Shown here in pieces: positions 19,026 to 27,865 of a DNA stretch of 64,000 nucleotides. Each line of letters starts with the position of its first letter. Within the stretch, counting starts at the first letter, position 1. The position numbers and the translations under genes are program-made. The notes beneath the pieces are model-generated. The model saw only the letters and a program-made list of their open reading frames with translations. It made no database searches and had not been told where the DNA came from. Source of the DNA: Methylobacterium radiotolerans JCM 2831. Its GTDB lineage: Bacteria; Pseudomonadota; Alphaproteobacteria; Rhizobiales; Beijerinckiaceae. The stretch is from contig NC_010505.1 in assembly GCF_000019725.1 (NCBI RefSeq), positions 1,116,001 through 1,180,000 of the forward strand, read 5' to 3'.

Positions 19026-19109
19026 GTTGCGGATCCCGCAACGGTGCCACCCGCGGCCCCGATCCTGCAAGGGGTTGGCGGCGACCAGAAAAGGACTTGT
19101 TGCCCGATC
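19026..19109. promoter_or_regulatory. putative operator cluster in the regulator/aminotransferase divergon
   Basis: Three copies of the 10-mer TTGCNNGATC: 19032-19041 and 19061-19070 on the minus strand, 19100-19109 on the plus strand. The first lies inside a 7-bp inverted repeat (GTTGCGG / CCGCAAC, 19026-19042). Placement between a repressor-type gene and its likely target suggests operator sites. Confidence 0.5.
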
Positions 19110-19170
19110 GGCGAAGGTGTCCCCTGGTCCCGCCGCCCGATCCGCGCCGCGTGCCCCGGAGAACCGCCCC

Positions 19171-20505
19171 ATGACCGACCATCCGCTCCGCAACACGCCC
19201 GCGATGGACGCCTTCTGGATGCCGTTCACGGCCAACCGCCAGTTCAAGGCGGCGCCGCGCCTGCTCGTGTCGGCCGAGGGCATGCACTACACCGCCGACG
19301 ACGGCCGCAAGGTCCTCGACGGCTCCGCGGGCCTCTGGTGCGTCAATGCCGGCCACGGGCGGCGGGGCATCGCGGCGGCCATGGAGCGCCAGCTCGCGAC
19401 CCTCGACTTCGCCCCGACCTTCCAGATGGGCCACCCCATCGCGTTCGAGTTTGCCGAGCGGCTGGCCGAGATCGCCCCGGGCGGCCCCGGCAAGCGCCTC
19501 GACCGGGTGTTCTTCACCAATTCCGGCTCGGAATCGGTCGACACCGCCCTCAAGATCGCGCTCGCCTACCAGCGGGCGATCGGGCAGGGGACCCGCACCC
19601 GGCTGATCGGGCGCGAGCGCGGCTACCACGGCGTCGGCTTCGGCGGCCTGTCGGTCGGCGGCATCGTGTCGAACCGGCGGGTCTTCCCGCAGCTCAACGG
19701 CACCGACCACCTGCGCCACACCCACGATCCGGCCCGCAACGCCTTCGTGAAGGGCCAGCCCGAGCACGGCGCGGAGCTCGCCGAGGATCTGGAGCGGCTG
19801 GTGGCGCTCCACGGGGCCGAGACCATCGCGGCCTGCATCGTGGAGCCGGTGGCGGGCTCCACGGGCGTGCTGATCCCGCCGAAGGGCTACCTCGAGCGCC
19901 TGCGCGAGATCTGCACGAAGCACGGCATCCTGCTGATCTTCGACGAGGTCATCTCGGGTTTCGGCCGCCTCGGCGCGCCGTTCGCGACCGACTTCTTCGG
20001 CGTCGTCCCCGACCTCGTGACCAGCGCCAAGGGCCTGACCAACGGCACGGTGCCGATGGGCGCTGTCTTCGCGAGCCGCGCGGTCCACGACGCGCTGATG
20101 CAGGGCCCGGACGGGATCGAGCTGTTCCACGGCTACACCTATTCCGGGCACCCGATCGCCTGCGCGGCCGGCCTCGCGACGCTCGACATCTACCGGGAGG
20201 AGGGGCTGCTGACCCGCGTCGCCGACATCGCCGACGACTGGGCGGCGGCGATGCACGACCTGCGCGGGCGCAAGAACGTCGTCGACATCCGCACCATCGG
20301 GCTCGTCGCCGGCATCGAGCTGGCGCCGCGGCCGGACGCGGTGGGCAAGCGCGCCTACGAGGTGTTCGTAGACTGCTTCGAGCGCGGCCTGCTCACCCGC
20401 GTGACCGGCGACATCATCGCGCTGTCGCCGCCGCTGATCATCGAGCGCGGCCAGATCGGCGAGATCGTCGAGATCCTCGGCGCGGCGATCGACCGGGTCG
20501 CCTGA
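19171..20505 (+). CDS. omega-amino acid--pyruvate aminotransferase (class III)
   Basis: A 444-residue PLP-dependent class III aminotransferase. It starts MTDHPLRNTPAMDAFWMPFTANRQFK, the N-terminus typical of omega-amino acid:pyruvate transaminases, and has FTNSGSESVDTALKIA, LIFDEVISGFGRLG (PLP-binding Asp) and SAKGLTNGTVPMGAV with the Schiff-base Lys. It transfers an amino group from a beta-alanine- or diamine-like donor to pyruvate. Divergent from the PuuR-like regulator, which probably responds to the same amine. Confidence 0.9.
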   Translation: MTDHPLRNTPAMDAFWMPFTANRQFKAAPRLLVSAEGMHYTADDGRKVLDGSAGLWCVNAGHGRRGIAAAMERQLATLDFAPTFQMGHPIAFEFAERLAEIAPGGPGKRLDRVFFTNSGSESVDTALKIALAYQRAIGQGTRTRLIGRERGYHGVGFGGLSVGGIVSNRRVFPQLNGTDHLRHTHDPARNAFVKGQPEHGAELAEDLERLVALHGAETIAACIVEPVAGSTGVLIPPKGYLERLREICTKHGILLIFDEVISGFGRLGAPFATDFFGVVPDLVTSAKGLTNGTVPMGAVFASRAVHDALMQGPDGIELFHGYTYSGHPIACAAGLATLDIYREEGLLTRVADIADDWAAAMHDLRGRKNVVDIRTIGLVAGIELAPRPDAVGKRAYEVFVDCFERGLLTRVTGDIIALSPPLIIERGQIGEIVEILGAAIDRVA

Positions 20506-20510
20506 GGGCC

Positions 20511-20580
20511 CCTCCGTCCTCGCGAGCGGAGCGAAGCGATCCAGGGTCGCGTCGCTGCGCTCGCGATGACGGGAGAGGTC
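20511..20580. repeat. dispersed intergenic repeat, copy 2 (imperfect hairpin)
   Basis: CGTCCTCGCGAGCGGAGCGA and, about 15 nt on, its near-complement TCGCTGCGCTCGCGATGACG form 20-nt arms with two mismatches. The core GCGAAGCGATCCAGGGTCGC is shared with copy 1. It would fold into a long hairpin. Confidence 0.8.
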
Positions 20581-20699
20581 TCGCGAGCACACAACCCTTG
20601 CGCGGCGCACAGGCGTCCCCGCTGCCCGGCGGGGTTGTCGCAGCACCGCCTGTGCCCATCTGCCCCGGACCCGGATTTGGGCCGGGCGCGAGGGTTTCC

Positions 20700-21761
20700 A
20701 TGTCGAACACCGCCCTGATCGTCGGCGCCAGCGGGATCGTCGGCAGCGCCACCGCGGCGCTGCTCCAGCAGGAGGGCTGGCGGGTCGCGGGCCTCGCGCG
20801 CCGTCCGGTGGCCCAGGCGGGCGTCGAGCCGGTGGCCGGCGACCTGCAGGACCCGGCCTCGCTGGAGAAGGCGCTGGCCGACCTCGCTCCGACCCACGTG
20901 TTCCTCGCGACTTGGCAGCGGCGCCCGACCGAGGCGGAGATGATCCGCGTCAACCGCGCGATGGTCGAGAACCTGCTGGACGCGCTCCGCCCGAAGGGGA
21001 GCGTCCGCCACGTCGCCCTGGTCACCGGGCTCAAGCACTATCTCGGCCCGTTCGAGGCCTACGGCAAAGGCAAGCTCCCGCAGACGCCGTTCCGCGAGGA
21101 CCAGGGCCGCCTCGACATCGAGAATTTCTACTACGCCCAGGAGGATGCCGTCTTCGCGGCCGCCGCCCGCGACGGCTTCACCTGGAGCGTCCACCGCCCG
21201 CACACGATCATCGGCAAGGCGGTGGGCAACGCCATGAACATGGGCACGACGCTCGCCTGCTACGCCACCCTGTGCCGGGAGCTGGGGCGCCCGTTCCTCT
21301 TCCCGGGCTCGGCCGCGCAGTGGAACGGGCTCACCGACATGACCGACGCGCGGCTTCTCGCCCGCCAGCTGCTCTGGGCGTCTACGGAGCCGAGGGCCGC
21401 CAACGAGGCGTTCAACGTCGTCGACGGCGACGTCTTCCGCTGGAGCTGGATGTGGGGCCGGATCGCCGCCTGGTTCGGGATCGAGGCGGTGCCGTTCGAC
21501 GGCACGCACCGGCCGCTCGAGCCGCGGATGGCGCAGGACGGCCCGGCCTGGGCGGAGATCGCGCAGCGCTACGGGCTGGCCGAGCCGAACCTCGAGAAGC
21601 TGGCTTCCCCCTGGCACACGGACGCCGATCTCGGCCGGCCGATCGAGGTCGTCACCGACATGAGCAAGAGCCGCCGCCTTGGCTTCACGGCCTATCAGCC
21701 GACCGACGACGCATTCTACGACCTGTTCGCCCAGCTCCGGGCGGACCGGCTGATCCCCTGA
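20700..21761 (+). CDS. SDR-family enone reductase-like protein (PRISE type)
   Basis: A 353-residue extended short-chain dehydrogenase. It starts with a Rossmann motif TALIVGASGIVGSATAALL, and has the LVTGLKHYLGPFEAYG and FYYAQEDAVF segments that mark the progesterone-5-beta-reductase/iridoid synthase-like (PRISE) subfamily, in which the usual YxxxK is altered. Members reduce activated enones with NADPH; the bacterial substrate is unknown. It is flanked on both sides by dispersed repeats and appears to be a single-gene unit. Confidence 0.8.
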   Translation: MSNTALIVGASGIVGSATAALLQQEGWRVAGLARRPVAQAGVEPVAGDLQDPASLEKALADLAPTHVFLATWQRRPTEAEMIRVNRAMVENLLDALRPKGSVRHVALVTGLKHYLGPFEAYGKGKLPQTPFREDQGRLDIENFYYAQEDAVFAAAARDGFTWSVHRPHTIIGKAVGNAMNMGTTLACYATLCRELGRPFLFPGSAAQWNGLTDMTDARLLARQLLWASTEPRAANEAFNVVDGDVFRWSWMWGRIAAWFGIEAVPFDGTHRPLEPRMAQDGPAWAEIAQRYGLAEPNLEKLASPWHTDADLGRPIEVVTDMSKSRRLGFTAYQPTDDAFYDLFAQLRADRLIP

Positions 21762-21773
21762 CGGAGAACACCA

Positions 21774-21868
21774 CGGTCATCGCGAGCGCAGCGAAGCGAC
21801 CCAGGGATGCACGACGCCCGTGAGCGCAGCGCTGCCGTGGATTGCTTCGCTGCGCTCGCAGAGACGGC
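21774..21868. repeat. dispersed intergenic repeat, copy 3 (imperfect hairpin)
   Basis: TCATCGCGAGCGCAGCGAAG at the left and TTGCTTCGCTGCGCTCGCAG at the right are near-complementary arms around a central GC-rich block. Same family as copies at 16104, 20511 and 58039. Between convergent genes. Confidence 0.8.
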
Positions 21869-21874
21869 GGCGAA

Positions 21875-23167
21875 TCAGGAGACCTTGCGCTCCGTCCCGC
21901 ACCACTCGGCCACGAACAGCGCCATGGTGGTCGTGATCCGCTTCACCGAGGCGAGGCTCACGCGCTCGTCGAAGCCGTGGATGTTCTGGGAGGTCGGGCC
22001 GTAGCAGAGGGCCGGCACCCGGTCGTAGAGGGCGTGGACGCGGGTATCGAGGTAGCCCGCGGTCATGAAGCTCTGGAGCGGCGATCCGATCGCCCGCTCG
22101 TGGGCCCGGCCGAGCACCGCCTCGGCCTCCGAGCCCGCCTCCAGCACGTAGCCCTCGGCGAAGAAGCCGTTGAACACCACCCGCGGCGGGCTGTTGGCCA
22201 GGAACGGGTCGGTGCGGGAGAAGGACGCCACCGCGGCCTCGATCTCGGCGGCGGCCTGCGCGGCGGTGACGCCCGGGTAGAGCGCGACCCGGCAGTGGAT
22301 CCGGCACCAGGCCGGGACCGAGGAGGCCCAGTCGCCGCCCTCGATCTTGCCGATGTTGAGGTTGATCGGGTGGTCCTCGGTCTCGAAATGCGGGTGCGCG
22401 GCCTTCTCGGCGTTCCAGCGGGCCTCGACCTCGCGCAGCGCGCCGATCACCCGGTAGGTGGCGTCGATGGCGTTGGCGCCCGCGCCCATCTCGCGGACGT
22501 GGACCGGCACGCCCCGGACCTCGACGGTGAACCACAGCACGCCGGTATTGGCGCGCACGAGCTTCTCGTCCTCGGGCTCGGGGATCAGCACGGCGTCGGC
22601 CCGGTAGCCGCGCAGGTGGGTCATCAGGGCGCCGTTGCCGGTGGATTCCTCCTCGACCACGGACTGCACCGTCACCGAGGCCGCCGGCTGCAGGCCGAGC
22701 CGGGCCAGGGCGTCGAGGGCGAACAGGTTGGCGGCGTGGCCGGCCTTCATGTCGCCGGCGCCGCGGCCGTACATCCAGTCGCCCTGGATCACGGGGTCGA
22801 AGGGTCGATGGGTCCAGAGGTCGAGGGGACCCGGCGGCACCACGTCGACATGGGCCTGCAGGATCAGCGAGCGCCCGGTCTCGGTGCCCGGCCGGTGGTG
22901 GCAGACGACGATCGGCGCGTCCGAGTGGTGCGCGTCGTCGATCTTCGAGCCGCCCGGATGGGCCGCGATGGCGCCGCGGTCCATGGCGAAGCGCTCGGTG
23001 GCGTAGCCGCGGGCGCGGAACTGCTCGAACACGTAATCCTGGCAGGCATGCTCCTCCCCGCGCAGGGAGGCGAACCGGACGAGCGCCTGCGTGTGGGCGA
23101 CCTGATCGGCGAAGCCCTCCGCCACGGAGGCTTCGATCTCGGCGGCGAGGGTGGGGTCGAGGGCCAT
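21875..23167 (-). CDS. M20-family deacylase (ArgE/DapE type)
   Basis: A 430-residue zinc peptidase/deacylase. Metal-binding signatures are visible: ILQAHVDVVPPG (HxD), YGRGAGDMKAGHAANLFAL (bridging Asp) and QSVVEEESTGNG (catalytic and metal Glu). The dimerisation domain occupies about residues 220-340. It fits the 'ArgE/DapE family deacylase' group that removes N-acyl groups from amino acids. The first good ATG was chosen; 19 upstream codons lack homology. A LysR gene lies 99 nt upstream on the same strand. Confidence 0.88.
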   Translation of the reverse strand: MALDPTLAAEIEASVAEGFADQVAHTQALVRFASLRGEEHACQDYVFEQFRARGYATERFAMDRGAIAAHPGGSKIDDAHHSDAPIVVCHHRPGTETGRSLILQAHVDVVPPGPLDLWTHRPFDPVIQGDWMYGRGAGDMKAGHAANLFALDALARLGLQPAASVTVQSVVEEESTGNGALMTHLRGYRADAVLIPEPEDEKLVRANTGVLWFTVEVRGVPVHVREMGAGANAIDATYRVIGALREVEARWNAEKAAHPHFETEDHPINLNIGKIEGGDWASSVPAWCRIHCRVALYPGVTAAQAAAEIEAAVASFSRTDPFLANSPPRVVFNGFFAEGYVLEAGSEAEAVLGRAHERAIGSPLQSFMTAGYLDTRVHALYDRVPALCYGPTSQNIHGFDERVSLASVKRITTTMALFVAEWCGTERKVS

Positions 23168-23266
23168 GGGAACTCCGAACCGTCTGCGGCCGGGAGGAAG
23201 CGCCCGGGCTCGGGCCGCTGTCAACCGGCGGTTGTCAAGGGCACGGTCCGTGCCGGAACCGAGGCC

Positions 23267-24169
23267 CTAGGGCGAATCCGACGGCGAATCCGGGAAGGCC
23301 ACCCGGACCTGCTCGGCGAACCGCGCGAAGGCCGCGCTCGGCCGGACGTCGGCGCGGTGGACCAGCAGGGTCGGGGCGTGCCCGTCCCCGTCGGGCACGG
23401 GGTGGAGCGAGACGCGGCCGGCGCGGTGCGCCGGGTCCGCCACGCCCCGCGGAACCAGGGTCACGCCCAGGCCGGCCGCCACGCAGCCGAGGATGCCGTC
23501 GAGGGTGCCGAACTCCATGCGCCGCACGTGCACGAGGCCCTGGCGGGCCAGAAAATCCTCCAGGCGCCTCCGGTACGAGCAGCCGGCCCGGAACACGAGC
23601 ACCTTCGCGTCGCGCGCCCGGGCCAGCCGGTCGAGCAGCGCCGCGAGGTCGCCGACGGCCGGGTGCGCCACCAGCACCAGCTCCTCCGTGAAGACCGGGA
23701 TCCCCACGAGGTCGGCCTGCGCGACCGGGCCGGCCACGAAGGCCCCCTCCAGGCTCCGGTCGAGGACCCGGGCGATCAGCCGCTCGGTCGGGCCGGTCTC
23801 CAGCTCGATGTCCACGTCCGGGTGGCGCGCGGCGAAGTCGGCGAGCGGGCCGGGCAGGCGCAGGGCCGCGGTCGTCTCCATGGCGCCGATCCGCAGCGGT
23901 CCGCGGGGTTCGCCCTCGGCCAGCAGGGCGTGCCGCGCCTCCGCGAGCAGCTGCCCGACCTGGAGGGCGTAGGGCAGGAGCCGCTCCCCGGCCCGGGTCA
24001 GCGTCACCCCGCGGCTGCCGCGGTGGAACAGCGGCACGCGCAGGGCCTGCTCCAGGGCGCGGATCCGGCCGGTGACGTTGGACTGGACGGTGTTGAGCCG
24101 TGCCGCCGCCCGCCCGATGCCGCCGGTCTCGGCCACCGCCGCGAAGAACATCAGGTCGGTGCTGTTCAT
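23267..24169 (-). CDS. LysR-family transcriptional regulator
   Basis: A 300-residue LysR regulator. The winged HTH is at residues 1-60 (MNSTDLMFFAAVAETGGIGRAAARLNTVQSNVTGRIRALE) and the substrate-binding domain at about 88-295. It is divergent from the nitronate monooxygenase gene with a near-perfect palindrome between them, and upstream of the M20 deacylase on the same strand. It most likely regulates the divergent gene; the ligand is unknown. Confidence 0.92.
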   Translation of the reverse strand: MNSTDLMFFAAVAETGGIGRAAARLNTVQSNVTGRIRALEQALRVPLFHRGSRGVTLTRAGERLLPYALQVGQLLAEARHALLAEGEPRGPLRIGAMETTAALRLPGPLADFAARHPDVDIELETGPTERLIARVLDRSLEGAFVAGPVAQADLVGIPVFTEELVLVAHPAVGDLAALLDRLARARDAKVLVFRAGCSYRRRLEDFLARQGLVHVRRMEFGTLDGILGCVAAGLGVTLVPRGVADPAHRAGRVSLHPVPDGDGHAPTLLVHRADVRPSAAFARFAEQVRVAFPDSPSDSP

Positions 24170-24190
24170 GCCATCTGCTTTTCCGATGCC

Positions 24191-24205
24191 TTCCTTCTGA
24201 AGGAA
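24191..24205. promoter_or_regulatory. palindromic LysR-type operator candidate
   Basis: TTCCTTC-T-GAAGGAA, a perfect 7-bp inverted repeat with a 1-nt centre, 21 nt upstream of the LysR start codon and about 90 nt before the divergent oxidoreductase gene. The position suits autoregulation. Confidence 0.55.
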
Positions 24206-24293
24206 TCATTTTTTCCGCATCGTACGGATCGTTAAGGCCGGACGGGCGGCGCGCGCAACCGCGCGACCGAGACGCTCCGCGGGGAGGAGACCC

Positions 24294-25280
24294 ATGGCCT
24301 TGAGGACCAGACTCACCGACGCCTTCGGGCTCCGGCACCCGATCGTGCTGGCCCCCATGGACCCGGCCTCGGGGGGCGCCCTCGCGGCGGCGGTGAGCGC
24401 CGCCGGCGGCCTCGGCCTGATCGGCGGCGGCTACGGCGACCACGCGACCCTCGACCGGGAATTCGCCCGCGCGGGCAATCAGCGGGTCGGCTGCGGCTTC
24501 ATCACGTGGTCCATGGCCCGGGACCCGTCGCTCCTCGACGCGGCGCTCGCCCGGTCGCCCGCGGCCCTGATGCTCTCCTTCGCGGATCCCGCGCCGTTCG
24601 CGGACCGGATCCGCGCCGCCGGCGTGCGGCTGATCTGCCAGGTGCACACCCTGGCGCAGGCCCGGCGCGCCCTGGAGGTCGGCGCGGCCGTGGTGGTGGC
24701 GCAGGGGACGGAGGCCGGCGGCCACGGCCTCACCGCCCGCGGCACCGCGGCGTTCGTGCCGGCGGTCGCCGACCTGATCGCCCGCGAGCGCCCCGAGACG
24801 CTGCTCCTCGCGGCGGGCGGCATCGCGGACGGGCGCGGTCTCGCCGCCGCCCTGGCGCTGGGCGCCGACGGTGTCCTGATGGGGACGCGGTTCTGGGCGA
24901 CGCGGGAGGCGCTGATCCACCCGGCCGCGAAGCAGCGGGTTCTCGCCGCCACCGGCGACGACACGGTCCGCACGCGGGTCTACGACATCGCCCGCCAGCG
25001 GGCCTGGCCGGCGCCCTATACCGGCCGGCTCCTGCGCAACGCGTTCATCGAGACGTGGCACGGCCGCGAGGACGCGTTGCGCGCGGCCTCGGCCGAGCGG
25101 CGCCGGGACGTGGAGGATGCCGACGCGGCGGGCGATTACGACGTCGCCAACGTCACGGTCGGCGAGGCCGTCGGCCTGATCGACGACCTGCCGGGCGCCG
25201 GCGACCTGGTCGGGCGCATCGCCGAGGAGGCCGAGGCCGCGATCCGCCGGGTCTCAGCCATCGCCGCACCTGCGCCGTGA
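24294..25280 (+). CDS. nitronate monooxygenase (2-nitropropane dioxygenase-like)
   Basis: A 328-residue FMN-dependent TIM-barrel oxidase. Typical motifs: HPIVLAPMDPASGGALAAAVSAAGGLGLIGGG at the N-terminus, VVVAQGTEAGGHG (flavin and catalytic His region) and LLAAGGIADGRGLAAALALGADGVLMGTRFWAT (phosphate binding). It oxidises alkyl nitronates such as propionate-3-nitronate, detoxifying them. A GGGGAGGAG ribosome binding site precedes the ATG. Probably under control of the divergent LysR gene. Confidence 0.88.
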   Translation: MALRTRLTDAFGLRHPIVLAPMDPASGGALAAAVSAAGGLGLIGGGYGDHATLDREFARAGNQRVGCGFITWSMARDPSLLDAALARSPAALMLSFADPAPFADRIRAAGVRLICQVHTLAQARRALEVGAAVVVAQGTEAGGHGLTARGTAAFVPAVADLIARERPETLLLAAGGIADGRGLAAALALGADGVLMGTRFWATREALIHPAAKQRVLAATGDDTVRTRVYDIARQRAWPAPYTGRLLRNAFIETWHGREDALRAASAERRRDVEDADAAGDYDVANVTVGEAVGLIDDLPGAGDLVGRIAEEAEAAIRRVSAIAAPAP

Positions 25281-25414
25281 GGGCGTCGCGGGGACGCTCA
25301 GCAAAGCGTGACTACGCAGGGGCACGACGGGCCGGAACCTCGGTGTTGCCGGGGCTTTAGCGTGACGGCAAACCGTCGCGGTTTGTCGAGGCGCGTCCCG
25401 TGTCGGAGTCGCTC

Positions 25415-26053
25415 ATGCGTATCGGTCTGATCTCCGTCCTGTCCGGGCTTCTCCTGTGTGCGGGCATCCCCGCGACGGCCAGCGCGGACGTGCTCGTGAA
25501 CGTCGACAAGACCACCCAGCGCATGGAGGTCTCGGTCGACGGGCAGCCCCGCTATTCCTGGCCGGTCTCGACCGGCGTCGCGAGCTACGACACGCCGTCC
25601 GGCGCCTACCGGCCGTTCCGGATGGAGCGCACGCACTTCTCGAAGGAGTGGGACGACGCGCCCATGCCCTTCGCGATGTTCTTCACGACCCAGGGCCACG
25701 CCATCCACGGCACCAACCACGTCCGCAGCCTGGGGCGCGCGGCCTCGCACGGCTGCGTGCGCCTGTCGGTGCGCAACGCCGCGACCCTGTTCAACCTCGT
25801 GAAGAGCCAGGGCATGGGCCGGACGCGGGTGGTCATCGAGGGGGCGGATGTCCCGATGGCGGACCGCGGCCAGCGCGGCTCCCGGGTCGCCCGGCACCGC
25901 AGCCCCTACGAGCCGGACGATCTGCTGGCGAACAGCGACCAGATGGGGCGCCGGTCGGTGCCGGCCTATTACCGGCCTGCGGCCCGCCCCGCCTACGCGC
26001 CCGCGACCGTCTACGGCTACCCGACCGACACCGACGAGATGGACGGCTGGTAG
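25415..26053 (+). CDS. L,D-transpeptidase (YkuD domain), exported
   Basis: A 212-residue protein with a signal peptide (MRIGLISVLSGLLLCAGIPATASA). The YkuD domain spans about residues 25-145 with HAIHGTNHVRSLGRAASHGCVRL: His98, His112 and the catalytic Cys114. It would form 3-3 peptidoglycan cross-links or attach proteins to the wall. The C-terminal 70 residues are Arg/Pro/Tyr-rich and probably disordered. A GTG five codons upstream is an alternative start. Confidence 0.9.
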   Translation: MRIGLISVLSGLLLCAGIPATASADVLVNVDKTTQRMEVSVDGQPRYSWPVSTGVASYDTPSGAYRPFRMERTHFSKEWDDAPMPFAMFFTTQGHAIHGTNHVRSLGRAASHGCVRLSVRNAATLFNLVKSQGMGRTRVVIEGADVPMADRGQRGSRVARHRSPYEPDDLLANSDQMGRRSVPAYYRPAARPAYAPATVYGYPTDTDEMDGW

Positions 26054-26061
26054 GCCGGGGC

Positions 26062-26709
26062 ATGGTCGAGACCCGGTATCGGCTGATCAGCGCCACCCCG
26101 AGCCCCTACGCCCGGAAGGTCCGGATCGCGCTGGCCGAGAAGGGATTGCCGTTCGAACTCGTCACCGAAGTGCCCTGGGACTCGGCCACGACGGTGCCCC
26201 GCCACAACCCGCTGGAGAAGCTCCCGGTGCTGCTCCTGCCGGCCGGCGGCAGCGTCTACGAGTCGAGCTACATCCTGCAATGGCTGGAGCTGAAGCATCC
26301 GGATCCGCCGCTGCTGCCGCCCGATCCCGACGGGGTCCTGGCCGCGCGCCGCTACGAGGTGCTGTGCGACGGGATCTGCGACGCGGTGGTGCTCACGTTC
26401 TTCGAGCGCCAGCGCGACGAGGCCGGCCGGAGCGCCCCCTGGCTCGCCCGCCAGCGTCGCAAGATCGAGGGCGGGCTGGCCGAGATCGCGCGGCTCCTCG
26501 GCGACCGCGACTGGACAGTGGGCGACCGGTTCACGCTGGGCGACATCGCGGCGGGCACCGTCACCGGCTACCTCTCCGTCCGGTTCCCCGAGCTGGACTG
26601 GCGCGCCCGGCATCCGAACCTCGCCCGGCTCAGCGATCGCCTGGAAGCCCGTCCGTCGTTCGCGGACTCCGTGCCCTACGCGCAGACGATCACGGATCGC
26701 GTCGTCTGA
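26062..26709 (+). CDS. glutathione S-transferase family protein
   Basis: A 215-residue GST. The thioredoxin-like N-terminal domain reads YRLISATPSPYARKVRIALAEKGLPFELV, with the GSH-binding KLPVLLLPAGGSVYESSYILQWLE, and the helical C-terminal domain contains WTVGDRFTLGDIAAGTVTGYL (N-capping motif). It starts 8 nt after the L,D-transpeptidase gene, so co-transcription is likely. The substrate is unknown. Confidence 0.9.
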   Translation: MVETRYRLISATPSPYARKVRIALAEKGLPFELVTEVPWDSATTVPRHNPLEKLPVLLLPAGGSVYESSYILQWLELKHPDPPLLPPDPDGVLAARRYEVLCDGICDAVVLTFFERQRDEAGRSAPWLARQRRKIEGGLAEIARLLGDRDWTVGDRFTLGDIAAGTVTGYLSVRFPELDWRARHPNLARLSDRLEARPSFADSVPYAQTITDRVV

Positions 26710-26834
26710 CCGCGAAAGTCATGCGCCGTCGCTCCCGCCCATTGCCGAGCGTACCCTCCCGGCCTAGCTCCTGCGCGGCCATCAGAGCCTGCGCGGCCCC
26801 TGCCGCGACCTGAGACGGACGGAGACACCCCGAG

Positions 26835-27320
26835 ATGCCCTTCGCTTTCTGCCGGTCCCTTCCCCTCGCCGCCCTGGCGCTCGCCGCGGCCACCGTGCCC
26901 GGCTACGCCCTGGAGGTGACGCGCTCGGCCGACATCGCCGCGCCGCCGGCCAAGGTGTGGCAGACCATCGGCGAGTTCTGCGGCATCGGCGACTGGCACC
27001 CCGCCATCGAGAAGTGCGTCCTGTCGGACAAGGACGGCATGAAGGTCCGCACCCTCAGCCTCAAGGGCGGCGGCACCATCAAGGAGGAGCAGGTCTCCCG
27101 CGACGACAAGGTGATGAGCTACACCTACACGATCCTGGAGAGCCCGCTGCCGGTCTCGGACTACAAGTCGACCCTCTCGGTCGCCCCCGCCGGCTCCGGC
27201 TCGAAGGTGACCTGGACCGGGACCTTCAACGCCAAGGGCGCGCCGGACACGGTCGCCACCGACGCGATCCAAGGCATCTACGATTCCGGCCTGAAGGCCC
27301 TCGCCGACAAGGCCAAGTAA
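26835..27320 (+). CDS. exported SRPBCC-family protein
   Basis: A 161-residue protein: signal peptide (CRSLPLAALALAAATVPGYA) and a START/polyketide-cyclase-like SRPBCC fold (LEVTRSADIAAPPAKVWQTIGEFCGIGDWHPAI, KVTWTGTFNAKGAPD). These proteins bind small hydrophobic ligands in a helix-grip pocket. The periplasmic location is inferred from the signal. It is followed by a strong hairpin at 27339. Confidence 0.8.
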   Translation: MPFAFCRSLPLAALALAAATVPGYALEVTRSADIAAPPAKVWQTIGEFCGIGDWHPAIEKCVLSDKDGMKVRTLSLKGGGTIKEEQVSRDDKVMSYTYTILESPLPVSDYKSTLSVAPAGSGSKVTWTGTFNAKGAPDTVATDAIQGIYDSGLKALADKAK

Positions 27321-27338
27321 GCCCCGTCACGATTCGGA

Positions 27339-27371
27339 GCGCGCCGCCGGTGCAGGATGCCGGCGGCGCGC
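27339..27371. terminator. hairpin after the SRPBCC gene
   Basis: A perfect 12-bp stem (GCGCGCCGCCGG and complement) with a 9-nt loop, 18 nt after the stop codon. No T-tract, so a non-canonical terminator or 3' stabiliser. Confidence 0.6.
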
Positions 27372-27520
27372 ACCAAGTCCCTCCGACGCCAGCGGAATCG
27401 CGCGTTTCACGCGTTCCCTGCCCCGCGTTCCGAGCCCCTTCGGCATGTGGCCGGGGCGATTGACCCACTGCCAAGCTCGGCCCAAAACCTCGGCGGCGCG
27501 GCCCCTCGCGCCCCAACAGG

Positions 27521-27865
27521 ATGATCGCCGTGCCCGCGTCCCGTCTCCCGATGCGCCTCAGCCTCGTCGCCCTCGCCGTCGCGGCGCTGGGCGCCTGCCA
27601 GCAGCGCGCCACGCCCGCGGTCACGGAACCCGCGCCGGTCATCCCGGCCCCCCTGTCCCTGCCCACCGGCAGCGGCTGCGGCCCGGAGATCGCGCGCACC
27701 AAGGCGATCGTCGACAGCGACGTGGCCACCGGCAATCTCAACAAGCCGGTGGGCGACCGCTTCAACGCCGACCTCGCCCACGCCGCCGCCGAGTGCTCGG
27801 CCGGCAAGTCGGGCGAGGCCCTGCACCTGCTCGCCGCCGCCAAGAGTCGCTACGGCTATCGCTGA
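27521..27865 (+). CDS. small putative lipoprotein
   Basis: A 114-residue protein with a basic, hydrophobic N-terminus and lipobox LGAC (Cys26), so likely membrane-anchored. The mature part, GCGPEIARTKAIVDSDVATGNLNKPVGDRFNADLAHAAAECSAGKSGEALHLLAAAKSRYGYR, looks helical with a pair of cysteines. I do not recognise a characterised family. Its last 10 nt overlap the convergent LysR gene. A second ATG at codon 11 is an equally possible start. Confidence 0.7.
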   Translation: MIAVPASRLPMRLSLVALAVAALGACQQRATPAVTEPAPVIPAPLSLPTGSGCGPEIARTKAIVDSDVATGNLNKPVGDRFNADLAHAAAECSAGKSGEALHLLAAAKSRYGYR

